NCBI GenBank assembly: GCA_938074045.1
Contig: CALJGI010000004.1
Span: 372,001-436,000 of the forward strand
DNA length: 64,000 nt
Direction of reading: 5' to 3'
From: an uncultured Halieaceae bacterium
GTDB lineage: Bacteria; Pseudomonadota; Gammaproteobacteria; Pseudomonadales; Halieaceae
Shown here: positions 17,768 through 26,597 of the stretch, piece after piece
Numbering within the stretch: the stretch's first letter is position 1
How the letters are laid out: the number at the start of each line of letters is the position of its first letter
Translations under genes and position numbers: made by a program
Notes under the pieces: generated by a model
What the model was told of the DNA's origin: nothing
Database searches by the model: none
The model's input: only the letters and a program-made list of their open reading frames with translations

Positions 17768-18354
17768 ACCCGAGAGAATCGCTCTACCCCCCGCGGCGTG
17801 ATTACGGCGTCCAGGGGTACGTCCCAGGACTCAGGTGTAAGGCTCTCAACGCGCTGAAATTCGTGCGCCAGGCCGACCAGAAACGGGCGCTTGCAACGCC
17901 CTAGTTTGAATGAGAAATAGCGGTCGTAGTAACCCCCACCCATACCGAGGCGCACGCCCTGGGAGTCAAAGGCCACCAGTGGTATCAGCGCGAGATCAAT
18001 TCGGTGGGGTGGAACCCGTTGGGCGTATGGACCTGGCTGCTGAAGCCCCCAGCTATTTTTCTGCAGACTTTGACCACGGGTGTATTTGGCAAACTCCATA
18101 TGCCAATCTTTCCCAATGACGGGTAGATAGCATTGCCCAGTGCGGCCGAGAATTGCCGCGATAACCACTTCGGTATCGAGTTCCCCCTCAATAGAACGGT
18201 AGCAGGTGACTGTCTCAGCCGCCTGATATTCCGGGAGTATATTCAGATGGGCGGCAACCCGCTCAGCGGCCTTGCGTTGGCGCCAGCTGGAAATGATGCG
18301 GCGCCGTTGGCGCATCGCTTTGCGCAATTTACCTAGCTCGGTATTGGCGTTCAT
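17755..18354 (-). CDS. fau: 5-formyltetrahydrofolate cyclo-ligase family protein (YgfA)
   Basis: About 199 residues. ATP-dependent conversion of 5-formyl-THF to 5,10-methenyl-THF is the known family reaction. Seen motifs: the basic N-terminus LRKAMRQRRRIISSWRQRKA (ATP/substrate lysine/arginine region), YRSIEGELDTEVV, and the C-terminal signature RLGMGGGYYDRYF with the preceding LIPLVAFDSQGV. I choose the ATG at 18354 (MNANTELGKL). An upstream in-frame ATG at 18390 would run into the 6S RNA gene. It is downstream of 6S RNA on the same strand, the classic zapA-ssrS-fau order, so 6S RNA and fau may be co-transcribed. Confidence 0.9.
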   Translation of the reverse strand: MNANTELGKLRKAMRQRRRIISSWRQRKAAERVAAHLNILPEYQAAETVTCYRSIEGELDTEVVIAAILGRTGQCYLPVIGKDWHMEFAKYTRGQSLQKNSWGLQQPGPYAQRVPPHRIDLALIPLVAFDSQGVRLGMGGGYYDRYFSFKLGRCKRPFLVGLAHEFQRVESLTPESWDVPLDAVITPRGVERFSRVQGA

Positions 18355-18364
18355 GATGCGGAAA

Positions 18365-18544
18365 AGGCCCCCCCGGCATACCGCTGGCAATCAGGTCCTT
18401 GAACCCAAAGGTTCAGGGTGGTGGTCGCCCTGGTATCTCAGGCTTTCCGGCGAGCGGACATGCACACCGATACCAAGTGGAAACCTCCGGTACTTCAAAT
18501 ATCGGCTCGAGGAACATCAGCCTGGCGCATATGCGAGGGTACCG
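18365..18544 (-). ncRNA. ssrS: 6S RNA
   Basis: The regulator of sigma70 RNA polymerase lies here between zapA and fau, as in E. coli and Pseudomonas. On the minus strand the 3' part contains CCTGAACCTTTGGGTTCAAG, the characteristic hairpin-forming CCTTGAACC...GGTTCAAGG element. The centre contains GTGTGCATGTCCGCTCG and GGAAAGCC, like the E. coli GAGCATGCTCGGTCCG...GAGAAGCC. The 5' strand (GCATATGCGCCAGG) can pair with the 3' strand (CCAGCGGTATGC) to close the rod with bulges. A -10 TATACT at 18556-18551 puts the 5' end near 18544. The 3' end near 18365, before a short T run, is estimated. Confidence 0.85.
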
Positions 18545-18619
18545 GTGCGCAGTATAGCAAGGGTGGCTGGTGAGTCGAGTCTTGACCGCAAGGCCCGGGG
18601 CGTGTAGGGGCTGTGCTGT

Positions 18620-18934
18620 TTAGCCTATGTCGAGCTGGCGAAACTGATACAGCGCTTCATCAATTTTGCGATTCAGTTGACGAACCCCCTCGGGTGCTGG
18701 TTCGCCCTCTTCCTCGGCGGCAATCGATGACTGCAGTAATTCGTGGCTTATGTTGAGTGCGGCCATGACCGCAATACGCTCTAGTCCGATGACTTTGCCG
18801 GTTTCTCTGATATTGCGCATCTGCCGATCCAGGTAACTCGCTGACTGGATAAGCTCCTGCTCCTGTTCGGGAGGACAGGCTACCTGATAATCTTTTTCGA
18901 GAATATTCACGGTGACGGTGTAGTTGTTGCTCAC
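18620..18934 (-). CDS. zapA: Cell division protein ZapA
   Basis: A 104-residue FtsZ-ring stabiliser. The N-terminal beta hairpin VTVNILEKDYQVACPPEQEQ and the helix SYLDRQMRNIRETGKVIGLERIA are typical of ZapA, followed by a long C-terminal coiled coil. The length is normal. It overlaps the upstream TIGR02449 gene by 4 bp, so the two are translationally coupled. The transcript runs towards 6S RNA and fau. Confidence 0.93.
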   Translation of the reverse strand: MSNNYTVTVNILEKDYQVACPPEQEQELIQSASYLDRQMRNIRETGKVIGLERIAVMAALNISHELLQSSIAAEEEGEPAPEGVRQLNRKIDEALYQFRQLDIG

Positions 18935-19140
18935 GTCTCGTGCTCCAGTGCTTTGAGGCGCGTAATCATGGCTTCAACTTTACCCTTGGCAAGTTCGCTG
19001 CGATCAACCAGTTGTTGGCGTTCGCTCTGCCAGGACTCCGCGTCCCGCTTAAGGGATCGGTTCTCGCGATCCAGCTCACCGCAGAGTTCAATCAGTTCAT
19101 CGACCTTTTTGGACAGGGCCTGAAATTGCCGGTCTTGCAT
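18931..19140 (-). CDS. ZapB-like small coiled-coil protein (TIGR02449 family)
   Basis: 69 residues, almost entirely coiled coil (LSKKVDELIELCGELDRENRSL). This matches the short family that sits immediately before zapA in many gammaproteobacteria and is thought to act with ZapA in division. It opens with ATG at 19140. The start is divergent from ygfB across a gap of about 190 bp. Confidence 0.85.
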   Translation of the reverse strand: MQDRQFQALSKKVDELIELCGELDRENRSLKRDAESWQSERQQLVDRSELAKGKVEAMITRLKALEHET

Positions 19141-19334
19141 GCCGCACCGCGCACTTGCAAATCATGGATGGCATACTATAGTGCGCTGCCGAAACTCGGT
19201 CAATCAGGCAAAACCCCGCAATATCAAGGACCTGCCCCCGATTTCAACAATCGGGGGTAAGTTTTATACAGGATTTTGGAATATAGCGACTGGACTCGCC
19301 TTGTTTTGGATGATTGAGTAATGTTTCTATATTT

Positions 19335-20015
19335 ATGTCACTGAGCCTTGTGGCGAGGTTCAGAGCGGTCACAGTACTACGGATAAGAGGAACATCCACA
19401 ATCACTATACAAGACACAAGCCACCCAATTACTGCGCTGTTCGCAGAGACGGAAACAGATACGTCGCCGGCGGAGGTGCACGGCTGTCTCGCAGGATTGT
19501 GTTGTGCGCGAACAACTTTACCCAGCGCGGCGGCGGTAGCCAATGTTCTGAATTTGTATGGCATCACGCCCACAGAAAGCCTGCGCTCTGTGCTTCAGAG
19601 CAGCGCCCAGGCCGTGCAGGATGAATTGAATGATGGCTTCGGTATGCAGCTGTTAGTTCCAGAGAGCGAAGTGTCACTGGGGGAGCGAGTAGTGGCATTG
19701 GGTAGCTGGACGACCGGTTTTATGGCCGGCTTTGCCATGGCGTTGGCGGAAGAGGGGCGCCCCGCCGCGACGCTATCCGAAGATGGCAGAGAAACACTGA
19801 AGGATTTGGCTGCTATCAGCCAGGTGGGTGACGAGGTTGATGGTGATTGTGAGGAGGCGGAACGAGATCTGTTTGAACTCTGTGAATATGTGCGCCTGGC
19901 CTCTGTCCAGCTTTACTTGGAGTACGCAGACGTCGCTGATGAAGCTGACAGCTCCGAATATAAGCTGGCAGCCATCAGCAGCCCTGCTGGTTTGTTCGGG
20001 AAGACTGTGCACTGA
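19335..20015 (+). CDS. ygfB: UPF0149 family protein YgfB
   Basis: A UPF0149/YecA-type protein. Its molecular role is not settled in general. Core text TDTSPAEVHGCLAGLCCART, GSWTTGFMAGFAMALAEEG and CEYVRLASVQLYLEYADV is typical. It is the first gene of ygfB-pepP-ubiH-ubiI, and its stop overlaps the pepP start (TGATG). The start is unclear. Homology should begin near ITIQDTSHPITALFAE (codon at 19401), where AGAGGA stands about 9 bp upstream but the codon is ATC. Canonical options are ATG 19335, TTG 19314 or GTG 19350, which add about 17-29 unconserved residues. I give ATG 19335. Confidence 0.85.
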   Translation: MSLSLVARFRAVTVLRIRGTSTITIQDTSHPITALFAETETDTSPAEVHGCLAGLCCARTTLPSAAAVANVLNLYGITPTESLRSVLQSSAQAVQDELNDGFGMQLLVPESEVSLGERVVALGSWTTGFMAGFAMALAEEGRPAATLSEDGRETLKDLAAISQVGDEVDGDCEEAERDLFELCEYVRLASVQLYLEYADVADEADSSEYKLAAISSPAGLFGKTVH

Positions 20016-21328
20016 TGAAGATTCCTCGCAGCGAATTTGGACGGCGGCGTCGCAATCTCATGGCGGCTCTGGAGAATAACAGCATTGCTGTATTGCCAGC
20101 TTCCAGCGAGGTGCTGCGCAACAGTGATGTAGAGTACCCCTTTCGCCAGGACAGTGATTTTTACTATCTGTGTGGGTTTGCCGAACCCGAGGCGGTGCTG
20201 GTACTGATACCGGGGCGGGAGCACGGTGAATTTCTATTGTTCTGCCGGGAGAAAGATGTCGAGAAGGAGCTGTGGCTGGGAGAGCGTGTTGGGCCGGAGG
20301 GAGCCTGTGCCATGTATGACGCCGATGATGCATTTCCGATAGGTGATATCGACGACATACTTCCCGGGCTTATTGAAGGCAGAGATCGCCTGTACTACTC
20401 CATGGGTAGAAACAGTGGCTTTGACCGTCGACTGATGGGCTGGGTCAACGGTATCAGGGCACAGGAACAAAATGGTGCACATCCGCCCGGTGAGTTTGTC
20501 GACCTGGACCATCAACTGCACGATTTGCGGCTGTACAAAAGCGCTGCCGAGTTGAAGATAATGAAGGAGGCGGTACGTATTTCCTCACTGGCGCACCTGC
20601 GCGCGATGCAAAACTGTTCGCCAGGCATGATGGAGTACCAACTCGAGGCTGAACTGGTCCACGAGTTTATGATGCACGGTAGCCGTTCCCCCGCTTACAG
20701 CTCCATAGTTGGTGGTGGGGCCAACGGGTGCGTAATGCATTATGTTGAAAATTGTGACCGGTTGAGAGACGGAGATCTGGTGTTGATAGATGCCGGCTGT
20801 GAGTATGAGCATTACGCATCGGATATTACCCGGACTTTTCCGGTGAATGGGCGTTTTTCGAAAGAGCAGGGTGACTTATACGAACTGGTTTATCAGGCCT
20901 GGGTTGCTGCAGTGGCGGAGGTGGTTGCGGGGAATCACTGGAATCAGCCACATGATGCTTCTGTGCGAGTAATCACTGCAGGCCTGGTTGAATTGGGCGT
21001 GCTGGAGGGCGATGTCGATCAGCTTATTGAAGCTGGGGCATATCGCCCGTTTTATATGCATAAAGTTGGGCATTGGTTAGGTATGGACGTGCATGATGTG
21101 GGTGACTACCGGGTAGGAGAGGAATGGCGCATGCTGGAGCCAGGCATGGTTATGACCATAGAGCCTGGTGTGTACATCGGGCCGGGAAACACCTCGGTTG
21201 CCAAGAAATGGCGCGGTATTGGCATTCGCATCGAAGATGATGTCGTCGTAACACGCTCGGGTTGTGAAATTCTCAGCGGAGATTTGCCCCGTACCCGACA
21301 GGAAATCGAAGCAGTTATGGCGGCATGA
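20015..21328 (+). CDS. pepP: Xaa-Pro aminopeptidase (M24B family)
   Basis: A 437-residue cytoplasmic metallopeptidase that removes N-terminal residues before proline. The N-terminal AMP_N domain is followed by the pita-bread catalytic domain with metal ligands in DAGCEYEHYASDITRTFPV (two Asp), HKVGHWLGMDVHDVG (His), MTIEPGVY (Glu) and GIRIEDDVVV (Glu). All ligands are present. The ATG overlaps the ygfB stop by one base. The 3' end overlaps ubiH by 4 bp, as in E. coli. Confidence 0.95.
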   Translation: MKIPRSEFGRRRRNLMAALENNSIAVLPASSEVLRNSDVEYPFRQDSDFYYLCGFAEPEAVLVLIPGREHGEFLLFCREKDVEKELWLGERVGPEGACAMYDADDAFPIGDIDDILPGLIEGRDRLYYSMGRNSGFDRRLMGWVNGIRAQEQNGAHPPGEFVDLDHQLHDLRLYKSAAELKIMKEAVRISSLAHLRAMQNCSPGMMEYQLEAELVHEFMMHGSRSPAYSSIVGGGANGCVMHYVENCDRLRDGDLVLIDAGCEYEHYASDITRTFPVNGRFSKEQGDLYELVYQAWVAAVAEVVAGNHWNQPHDASVRVITAGLVELGVLEGDVDQLIEAGAYRPFYMHKVGHWLGMDVHDVGDYRVGEEWRMLEPGMVMTIEPGVYIGPGNTSVAKKWRGIGIRIEDDVVVTRSGCEILSGDLPRTRQEIEAVMAA

Positions 21329-22593
21329 CAAAGTTGCAGCAGCGTTACGATGTGGTTATTGCCGGCGGCGGTATGGTGGGCGCTACATTGGCACTGAGCC
21401 TGGCTCGCCGCGTTTCCAGGGTGGCCAATATTCTTCTGGTCGAGGCGGCACCCCTGCCCTCTCGCATAGCCGATGGCCATCTGTACACCCCTAGTTTTGA
21501 CGCACGTTCCACCGCCCTCTCCTACTCCAGTGAACAGATTTACCGGGAACTTGGTTTGTGGGAGAAAATGCGACTCCATGCCTGTCCAATTAGATTTATA
21601 CACGTATCTGACCGCGGGCGCTTTGGTAGCACTTTGTTATCCGCCTCGGACTCAGACTGGGAGACTCTGGGGCATGTGGTGGAGAACGCATGGCTGGGTC
21701 AGGTATTGCTGCAGCAGGTCATGCAAGAAGACCAAATCACGGTGGCCAGCCCGGCGTCTCTCGATGGTGTTCGCCCGGGATTGGATGTTCAGCTGATGCT
21801 TGGCACGGTAGATGGGGTGGTATCAGTAGATACAGAATTGCTACTCGTTGCTGACGGCGCGGGGTCGACCGTGCGGTCCGGCATTGGCGTGACTGCCGCC
21901 CAGATCGAATATGGTCAGGACGCCCTCATTACCAACATTGGCCTCACCCGACCACACGGTGGGATTGCCTATGAACGGTTCACGGATACAGGACCGGTGG
22001 CGATGCTGCCACTAAGTCCTGATCAGGACGGTGTTGAGCGAGTGTCCCTCGTATGGACGCTGCCCAGGCAGGAGAGTCTGCGCTTGCTGTCGCTGGATGA
22101 AAACGACTTTCTCGCGGAATTGCAAGCGCGGTTCGGCTATCGGCTGGGGCGCTTTATCCGGTCAGGGGTGCGGTCGAGTTACCCACTTTGTCTGGTGCAA
22201 GCTGAAGAGCAGGTCCGCAGCGGTATTGTGGTGATGGGCAATGCGGCGCATGCGCTGCACCCGGTGGCTGGGCAGGGATATAACCTCGCGATGCGAGACA
22301 TCGAAGCGCTGACCACCGTATTGCAACAGGCCGAGCGTCAAGGCGCGCGGCTGGGAGATTTGGCACTTCTGCAACGCTACGCGGCGGGGCAACGAGACGA
22401 CCAGGCGCGTACTATTGCGTTCAGTGACCGGGTCACAGGAATTTTCACTGAGCCGGGACTGCTGCTGGGCCTGGCGAGGGATGCCGGCTTGTTGGCACTG
22501 GATCTTATTCCCGGGCTGAAGCGGGAATTCGTTTCCCACACGGCGGGTGCTACTGGGCTGGCCGGCGCCCGGGGGCGGGTAACAAGTGAGTAA
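21325..22593 (+). CDS. ubiH: Ubiquinone biosynthesis FAD monooxygenase UbiH
   Basis: A flavin hydroxylase of the UbiH/COQ6 family (422 residues) that hydroxylates the octaprenyl ring during aerobic ubiquinone synthesis. N-terminal dinucleotide fold VVIAGGGMVGATLALSLARR, middle motif LLLVADGAGSTVRSGIG, and C-terminal GNAAHALHPVAGQGYNLAMRD with its conserved GD/GN...P motif are present. It overlaps pepP by 4 bp and the following ubiI by 8 bp. It is assigned as UbiH rather than UbiI from position after pepP and similarity. Confidence 0.9.
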   Translation: MTKLQQRYDVVIAGGGMVGATLALSLARRVSRVANILLVEAAPLPSRIADGHLYTPSFDARSTALSYSSEQIYRELGLWEKMRLHACPIRFIHVSDRGRFGSTLLSASDSDWETLGHVVENAWLGQVLLQQVMQEDQITVASPASLDGVRPGLDVQLMLGTVDGVVSVDTELLLVADGAGSTVRSGIGVTAAQIEYGQDALITNIGLTRPHGGIAYERFTDTGPVAMLPLSPDQDGVERVSLVWTLPRQESLRLLSLDENDFLAELQARFGYRLGRFIRSGVRSSYPLCLVQAEEQVRSGIVVMGNAAHALHPVAGQGYNLAMRDIEALTTVLQQAERQGARLGDLALLQRYAAGQRDDQARTIAFSDRVTGIFTEPGLLLGLARDAGLLALDLIPGLKREFVSHTAGATGLAGARGRVTSE

Positions 22594-23800
22594 TGCCGGT
22601 GCACACATTGTTATTGTTGGGGCCGGGATGGCTGGTGCGAGCCTGGCACTCGCACTGCGGGAATATGGTTACTCTCTGACACTGCTCGAGGGTCGAGGGC
22701 TTGGTCCTGAGTTTCAGGAGCAGTTGTCTGGACTGGAAAGCTACGACAACCGCGTCAGTGCGATTACCCCGGCATCGCAGCAGTTCCTGGCGGATCTGGG
22801 AGCCTGGGACCGCATTCGTCAGCGCCGTTGCTGCCCCTACCAACATATGCGGGTATGGGATGGAGAAGGAACTGCTGAGATCAGTTTTGAGGCGGCAGAG
22901 ATTGGCCTTGCAGAGCTTGGTACGATCGTGGAAAACAGCGTCATCACTAATGCGCTACATGCCTCAATCGCCGCATGTGGGGGCATTGAGCTGTTAGACA
23001 AGGTCGAGTTGACCGATATCAGGCGTAATGAGCACTTTGCGTCCGTCGTCCAGACAGCAGATGGTCGAGAAATTCAAGCTGATCTGGTAGTGGCTGCGGA
23101 TGGCGCAATGTCTTCGGTACGCCGCCTGGCCGAATTTGCCACTCGGGAATGGGACTACGGGCACTATGCCCTGGTGGCTACCGTTGCGCTGGCGCAATCC
23201 CACAGGAATACGGCATGGCAGTGTTTCACGCGCAGTGGTCCGCTGGCTTTCTTGCCGCTGAGCAGTGAGACAGATCAGCATTTTGCCTCCATTGTCTGGT
23301 CATGTGATCCAGACCATGCGGCGGAGCTGATGGACCTTGATGACGAGGGCTTTTGCGCTGAACTTGGTCGTGCATTTGAGCACCGCCTTGGCGACGTGCT
23401 GGCGGTTTCCCGGCGCAGTGGTTTTCCGTTGCGGCAACGTCATGCCATCGACTATGTCCAACCCGGCATAGCCCTGGTCGGTGATGCAGCGCATACCATC
23501 CACCCTCTTGCCGGACAGGGCATCAACCTGGGTTTTCAGGATGTTTCTGTACTGGCTGAGGAGTTGGAAATTGCTCGCGATAGAGGAATAGAGCCAGGAA
23601 ACATTGCAGTTCTGAGACGCTATCAGCGGCGTCGCAAGGGCGATAATATGCTGATGATGGCCGCCATGGATGGATTCAAAACGCTGTTTGCCGAGCAATC
23701 CCCCGGAGTTACGCTGCTGCGGAATACTGGCATGAATTGGCTCCAACAGCTCACACCCCTCAAACATCGCATTATGCGGCATGCCATGGGGTTATCCTGA
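22586..23800 (+). CDS. ubiI: Ubiquinone biosynthesis FAD monooxygenase UbiI (VisC)
   Basis: A paralogue of the preceding gene (404 residues): FAD fold IVGAGMAGASLALALREYG, VVAADGAMSSVRRLA, and GDAAHTIHPLAGQGINLGFQD. The family carries out C5 hydroxylation in ubiquinone synthesis. Last gene of ygfB-pepP-ubiH-ubiI. Immediately after its stop lies a separate Fur-type promoter for the iron transporter. Confidence 0.9.
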   Translation: MSNAGAHIVIVGAGMAGASLALALREYGYSLTLLEGRGLGPEFQEQLSGLESYDNRVSAITPASQQFLADLGAWDRIRQRRCCPYQHMRVWDGEGTAEISFEAAEIGLAELGTIVENSVITNALHASIAACGGIELLDKVELTDIRRNEHFASVVQTADGREIQADLVVAADGAMSSVRRLAEFATREWDYGHYALVATVALAQSHRNTAWQCFTRSGPLAFLPLSSETDQHFASIVWSCDPDHAAELMDLDDEGFCAELGRAFEHRLGDVLAVSRRSGFPLRQRHAIDYVQPGIALVGDAAHTIHPLAGQGINLGFQDVSVLAEELEIARDRGIEPGNIAVLRRYQRRRKGDNMLMMAAMDGFKTLFAEQSPGVTLLRNTGMNWLQQLTPLKHRIMRHAMGLS

Positions 23801-23818
23801 GCGCAGCTGCCTGCGGGC

Positions 23819-23847
23819 TTGTAGAAACAAATGAGAATCATTATCAT
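23819..23847 (+). promoter_or_regulatory. Fur box overlapping a sigma70 promoter for the ferric transporter
   Basis: -35 TTGTAG (23819-23824), a 17-bp spacer and -10 TATCAT (23842-23847). A Fur-type site, ATGAGAATCATTATC (part of the 19-mer 23827-23845, matching the E. coli consensus at 15 of 19 positions by hand count), covers the spacer and -10. Iron-replete repression is therefore expected. Confidence 0.75.
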
Positions 23848-23874
23848 CTCTGCCCTTGCTTGAGAGTTGTTTCC

Positions 23875-24942
23875 ATGTCCAGTCGGTTCTGCGCCATTGC
23901 GCCATTGCTTCTTCTTGTGCTGCCAGTCTTGTCGGGGTGTCAGGGGGAGCAGTCAGATTCAGCGGGGTCTGATGCAGGTACAGTTGCAAGTCCACTGTTG
24001 CCGTTGGTCGTGTACTCGGCGCGCAAGGAACATTTGATCCGGCCTCTGTTCGACCGGTATACAGCACTTACCGGGCAGCCGATCGAATACATCACCGATA
24101 GCGCTGGCCCGCTGGTGGCGCGGCTGCAGGCCGAGGGCTCCCGGTCGCCCGCCGATCTTTTGCTGACCACTGATGCTGGAAATCTTTGGTACGCTGCACA
24201 GCAGGGCCTGCTGCGAGAGGTTACTTCGTCTGAGCTTGAGCGCGTGCCCGGCAGTCTGCGTGACCCAGATGGACGTTGGTATGGGCTTTCTGTGAGGGCT
24301 CGTACGATTGTGTTCGCAACTGATCGGGTCAGCCCGGAAGAACTCAGTAGTTATGAACAGCTTGCCGATCAAACCTGGTCTGGGAGATTGTGTCTGCGGA
24401 CCGCCAAAAAGGTATACAATCAGTCTCTGGTCGCCACCATGATTGCCAGCATCGGGGAGCAGCAAGCTGAGAGTATTGTGGCGGGATGGGTCGCCAACCT
24501 GGCCTTGCCACCCTTTAGTAATGATACCAAGGTTATGGAGGCAATAGCCTCTGGTCAGTGTGACGTAGGGATAGTGAACACTTACTATTATGGTCGACTG
24601 AAACAGGAAAGACCAGATCTGGAGCTGGCACTTTTCTGGCCAAACCAATCTGGTAAGGCCCCGCTGGATCGAGGCGTTCACATCAACGTTTCCGGTGGGG
24701 GCGTCGTCGTGCATTCGGCGCGGCCTAAGGCAGCCGCCACACTCCTGGGTTGGTTGGTTAGTCCTGAGGCGCAGACGTTGTTTGCGAGCCTCAATCAGGA
24801 ATACCCGGTAGATCCGGAGGGTGAAGTCTCGGAAACCGTGGCCGGGTGGGGTAGCTTCAAGCGCGATACTATTAATTTGTCGGTAGCCGGTGAATTTCAG
24901 GGCGCCGCCATCCGGTTGATGGATCGTGCTGGCTATTTTTGA
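23875..24942 (+). CDS. Ferric iron ABC transporter substrate-binding lipoprotein (FbpA/FutA type)
   Basis: A 355-residue solute-binding protein with a lipoprotein signal (APLLLLVLPVLSGC, Cys about 21), so likely anchored to a membrane on the periplasmic side. Family features: VVYSARKEHLIRPLFDRYTA, ADLLLTTDAGNLWYAAQQGLL, DQTWSGRLCLRT, and the Tyr-rich loop GIVNTYYYGRLK that holds Fe(III)-ligand tyrosines in relatives. ATG 23875 lies 28 bp after the Fur-covered promoter. A longer frame inside ubiI is not protein-like. It overlaps the permease gene by 17 bp. Confidence 0.9.
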   Translation: MSSRFCAIAPLLLLVLPVLSGCQGEQSDSAGSDAGTVASPLLPLVVYSARKEHLIRPLFDRYTALTGQPIEYITDSAGPLVARLQAEGSRSPADLLLTTDAGNLWYAAQQGLLREVTSSELERVPGSLRDPDGRWYGLSVRARTIVFATDRVSPEELSSYEQLADQTWSGRLCLRTAKKVYNQSLVATMIASIGEQQAESIVAGWVANLALPPFSNDTKVMEAIASGQCDVGIVNTYYYGRLKQERPDLELALFWPNQSGKAPLDRGVHINVSGGGVVVHSARPKAAATLLGWLVSPEAQTLFASLNQEYPVDPEGEVSETVAGWGSFKRDTINLSVAGEFQGAAIRLMDRAGYF

Positions 24943-26575
24943 CCGTAAGCGATCCGAAGGCCCGGTTTACCTTCACACCCACTGGCGTCCAACCAGGACC
25001 AATCTCCCTGCTGCTGTCCTCGTGGCGACGGTCGTTGCCCCGCTACTGTATATCGTCGCAAGTTGGGCCACGATAGATCCCGAGTTGTGGCGCCATTTGT
25101 ACGACACGCAACTACAGCGACTGATCACCAATACCATTGTGCTGTGCGCAGGGGTTAGCGTTGGCGTAGTTGTATTGGGAGTAAGTCTGGCCTGGTTGAC
25201 CAGCTATTGTGAGTTCCCTGGTCGACGTTGGCTGGATTGGGCGCTTGTGTTGCCACTGGCGGTGCCAGCCTATGTGCTGGCTTTTGTTATGCTGGGACTG
25301 CTGGACTTTGCTGGTCCGCTACAGCTGTTAATGGCACAGTGGGTGGGGGCAGATTATCGGGCAATAGATCCTCGGCACCCCCTGCTTGTTGTGCTGGTTA
25401 TGACCCTGGTATTTTATCCCTATGTCTACTTGCTGACCCGCAGTGTGTTTATTCAGCAGGGGACATCATTGATGGAGGCATCGCGCAGCCTCGGGTGTGG
25501 GAGCTTTGCGACTTTCTGGCGGGTAACCCTTCCCGTTGTCAGGCCTGCGTTGGTAGCCGGTACCGCGTTGGCGCTGATGGAAACACTGGCAGATTTCGGC
25601 GCTGTTTCGATCTTTAACTACGACACGTTTACCACCGCCATATACAAGAGTTGGTTCGGCTTTTTCGACCTGAAGACAGCGGCGCAACTGTCCTCTTTGT
25701 TGCTGCTGTTTGTCTTGCTTGGACTACTGGCTGAGCGTCATGGCCGTGGTGGTGCCAGGTATGTTGACGACGGTGTGGCCGGGCAGCAGCGTCGGATAGT
25801 GTTGACCGGGGTGCGGGCCGGGCTGGCATCCCTGTATGCCGGGGTCGTTTTCTTTGCAGCATTTGTGCTACCCATTCTGCAGCTTGGGTGGTGGGCCATG
25901 GCGGCAGGATGGACTGCCGCCCTGGATCTGCGGTATCTGAGCCTGCTGGGTAACAGCGTGATGCTGGCGGCGGCGGCGGCACTGGTTACCGTCTTGATCG
26001 CACTACTGAGCGCACCGCTGCGGGCCCGTCCTGCACGGCCATGGTGGTGGGAACTCGGAAATCTGGGATATGCAGTCCCGGGATCAGTATTGGCGGTGGG
26101 CGTAATGCTGCTTTTTGCCGACTTAGATCGAGTTGTATGGCTGCCCCTGGGTAATGTTATGGGTGTAGCGGTTACGCCGTTGGTCGGCGGGCTGGCTGCG
26201 CTGTTGTTCGCTTACTGGATTCGTTTTTTTGCTGTTGCCACGGGACCAATTGACGCTAGCGTGGCGCGGATCAGGCCGGCCCTCTTGGAAGCCGCTCGAT
26301 TATTGGGTTCAGACGGGGTTAATCTTCTGCGCCGCGTATATGTGCCGCTGTTGCGCCCCGGAGTAATGGCTGCCGCACTGTTGGTGTTTGTCGATGTGCT
26401 CAAAGAGATGCCAGCGACTTTGTTGCTACGCCCTTATGGGTGGGATACGTTGGCGGTACAAATCTACGGTTTGACCGCTGAAGGCGAATGGCAACGCGCT
26501 GCGCTTCCGGCATTGACGCTGCTGGTGGCAGGATTGCCCCCCGTCTATTTACTCATGAAGCGGGCAGAGCGTTGA
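24926..26575 (+). CDS. Ferric iron ABC transporter permease (FbpB type, fused double permease)
   Basis: 549 residues with about twelve TM segments arranged as two permease halves. Each half has an EAA loop: EASRSLGCGSFATFWRVTLP near residue 190 and EAARLLGSDGVNLLRRVYVP near residue 455. FbpB-type proteins of this length form the membrane channel for Fe(III). The start is a GTG at 24926 inside the end of the binding-protein gene. No FbpC-type ATPase follows; the next gene is uppP after 22 bp. The ATPase must be encoded elsewhere or be shared. Confidence 0.9.
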   Translation: MLAIFDRKRSEGPVYLHTHWRPTRTNLPAAVLVATVVAPLLYIVASWATIDPELWRHLYDTQLQRLITNTIVLCAGVSVGVVVLGVSLAWLTSYCEFPGRRWLDWALVLPLAVPAYVLAFVMLGLLDFAGPLQLLMAQWVGADYRAIDPRHPLLVVLVMTLVFYPYVYLLTRSVFIQQGTSLMEASRSLGCGSFATFWRVTLPVVRPALVAGTALALMETLADFGAVSIFNYDTFTTAIYKSWFGFFDLKTAAQLSSLLLLFVLLGLLAERHGRGGARYVDDGVAGQQRRIVLTGVRAGLASLYAGVVFFAAFVLPILQLGWWAMAAGWTAALDLRYLSLLGNSVMLAAAAALVTVLIALLSAPLRARPARPWWWELGNLGYAVPGSVLAVGVMLLFADLDRVVWLPLGNVMGVAVTPLVGGLAALLFAYWIRFFAVATGPIDASVARIRPALLEAARLLGSDGVNLLRRVYVPLLRPGVMAAALLVFVDVLKEMPATLLLRPYGWDTLAVQIYGLTAEGEWQRAALPALTLLVAGLPPVYLLMKRAER

Positions 26576-26597
26576 GACCTTACGGGGAGTATTTATA

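Noticed and set aside
23737-23874. Upstream extension of the ferric-binding protein frame into ubiI
   Set aside because: The extension overlaps the ubiI end and the Fur-controlled promoter, whereas ATG 23875 opens a perfect lipoprotein signal.
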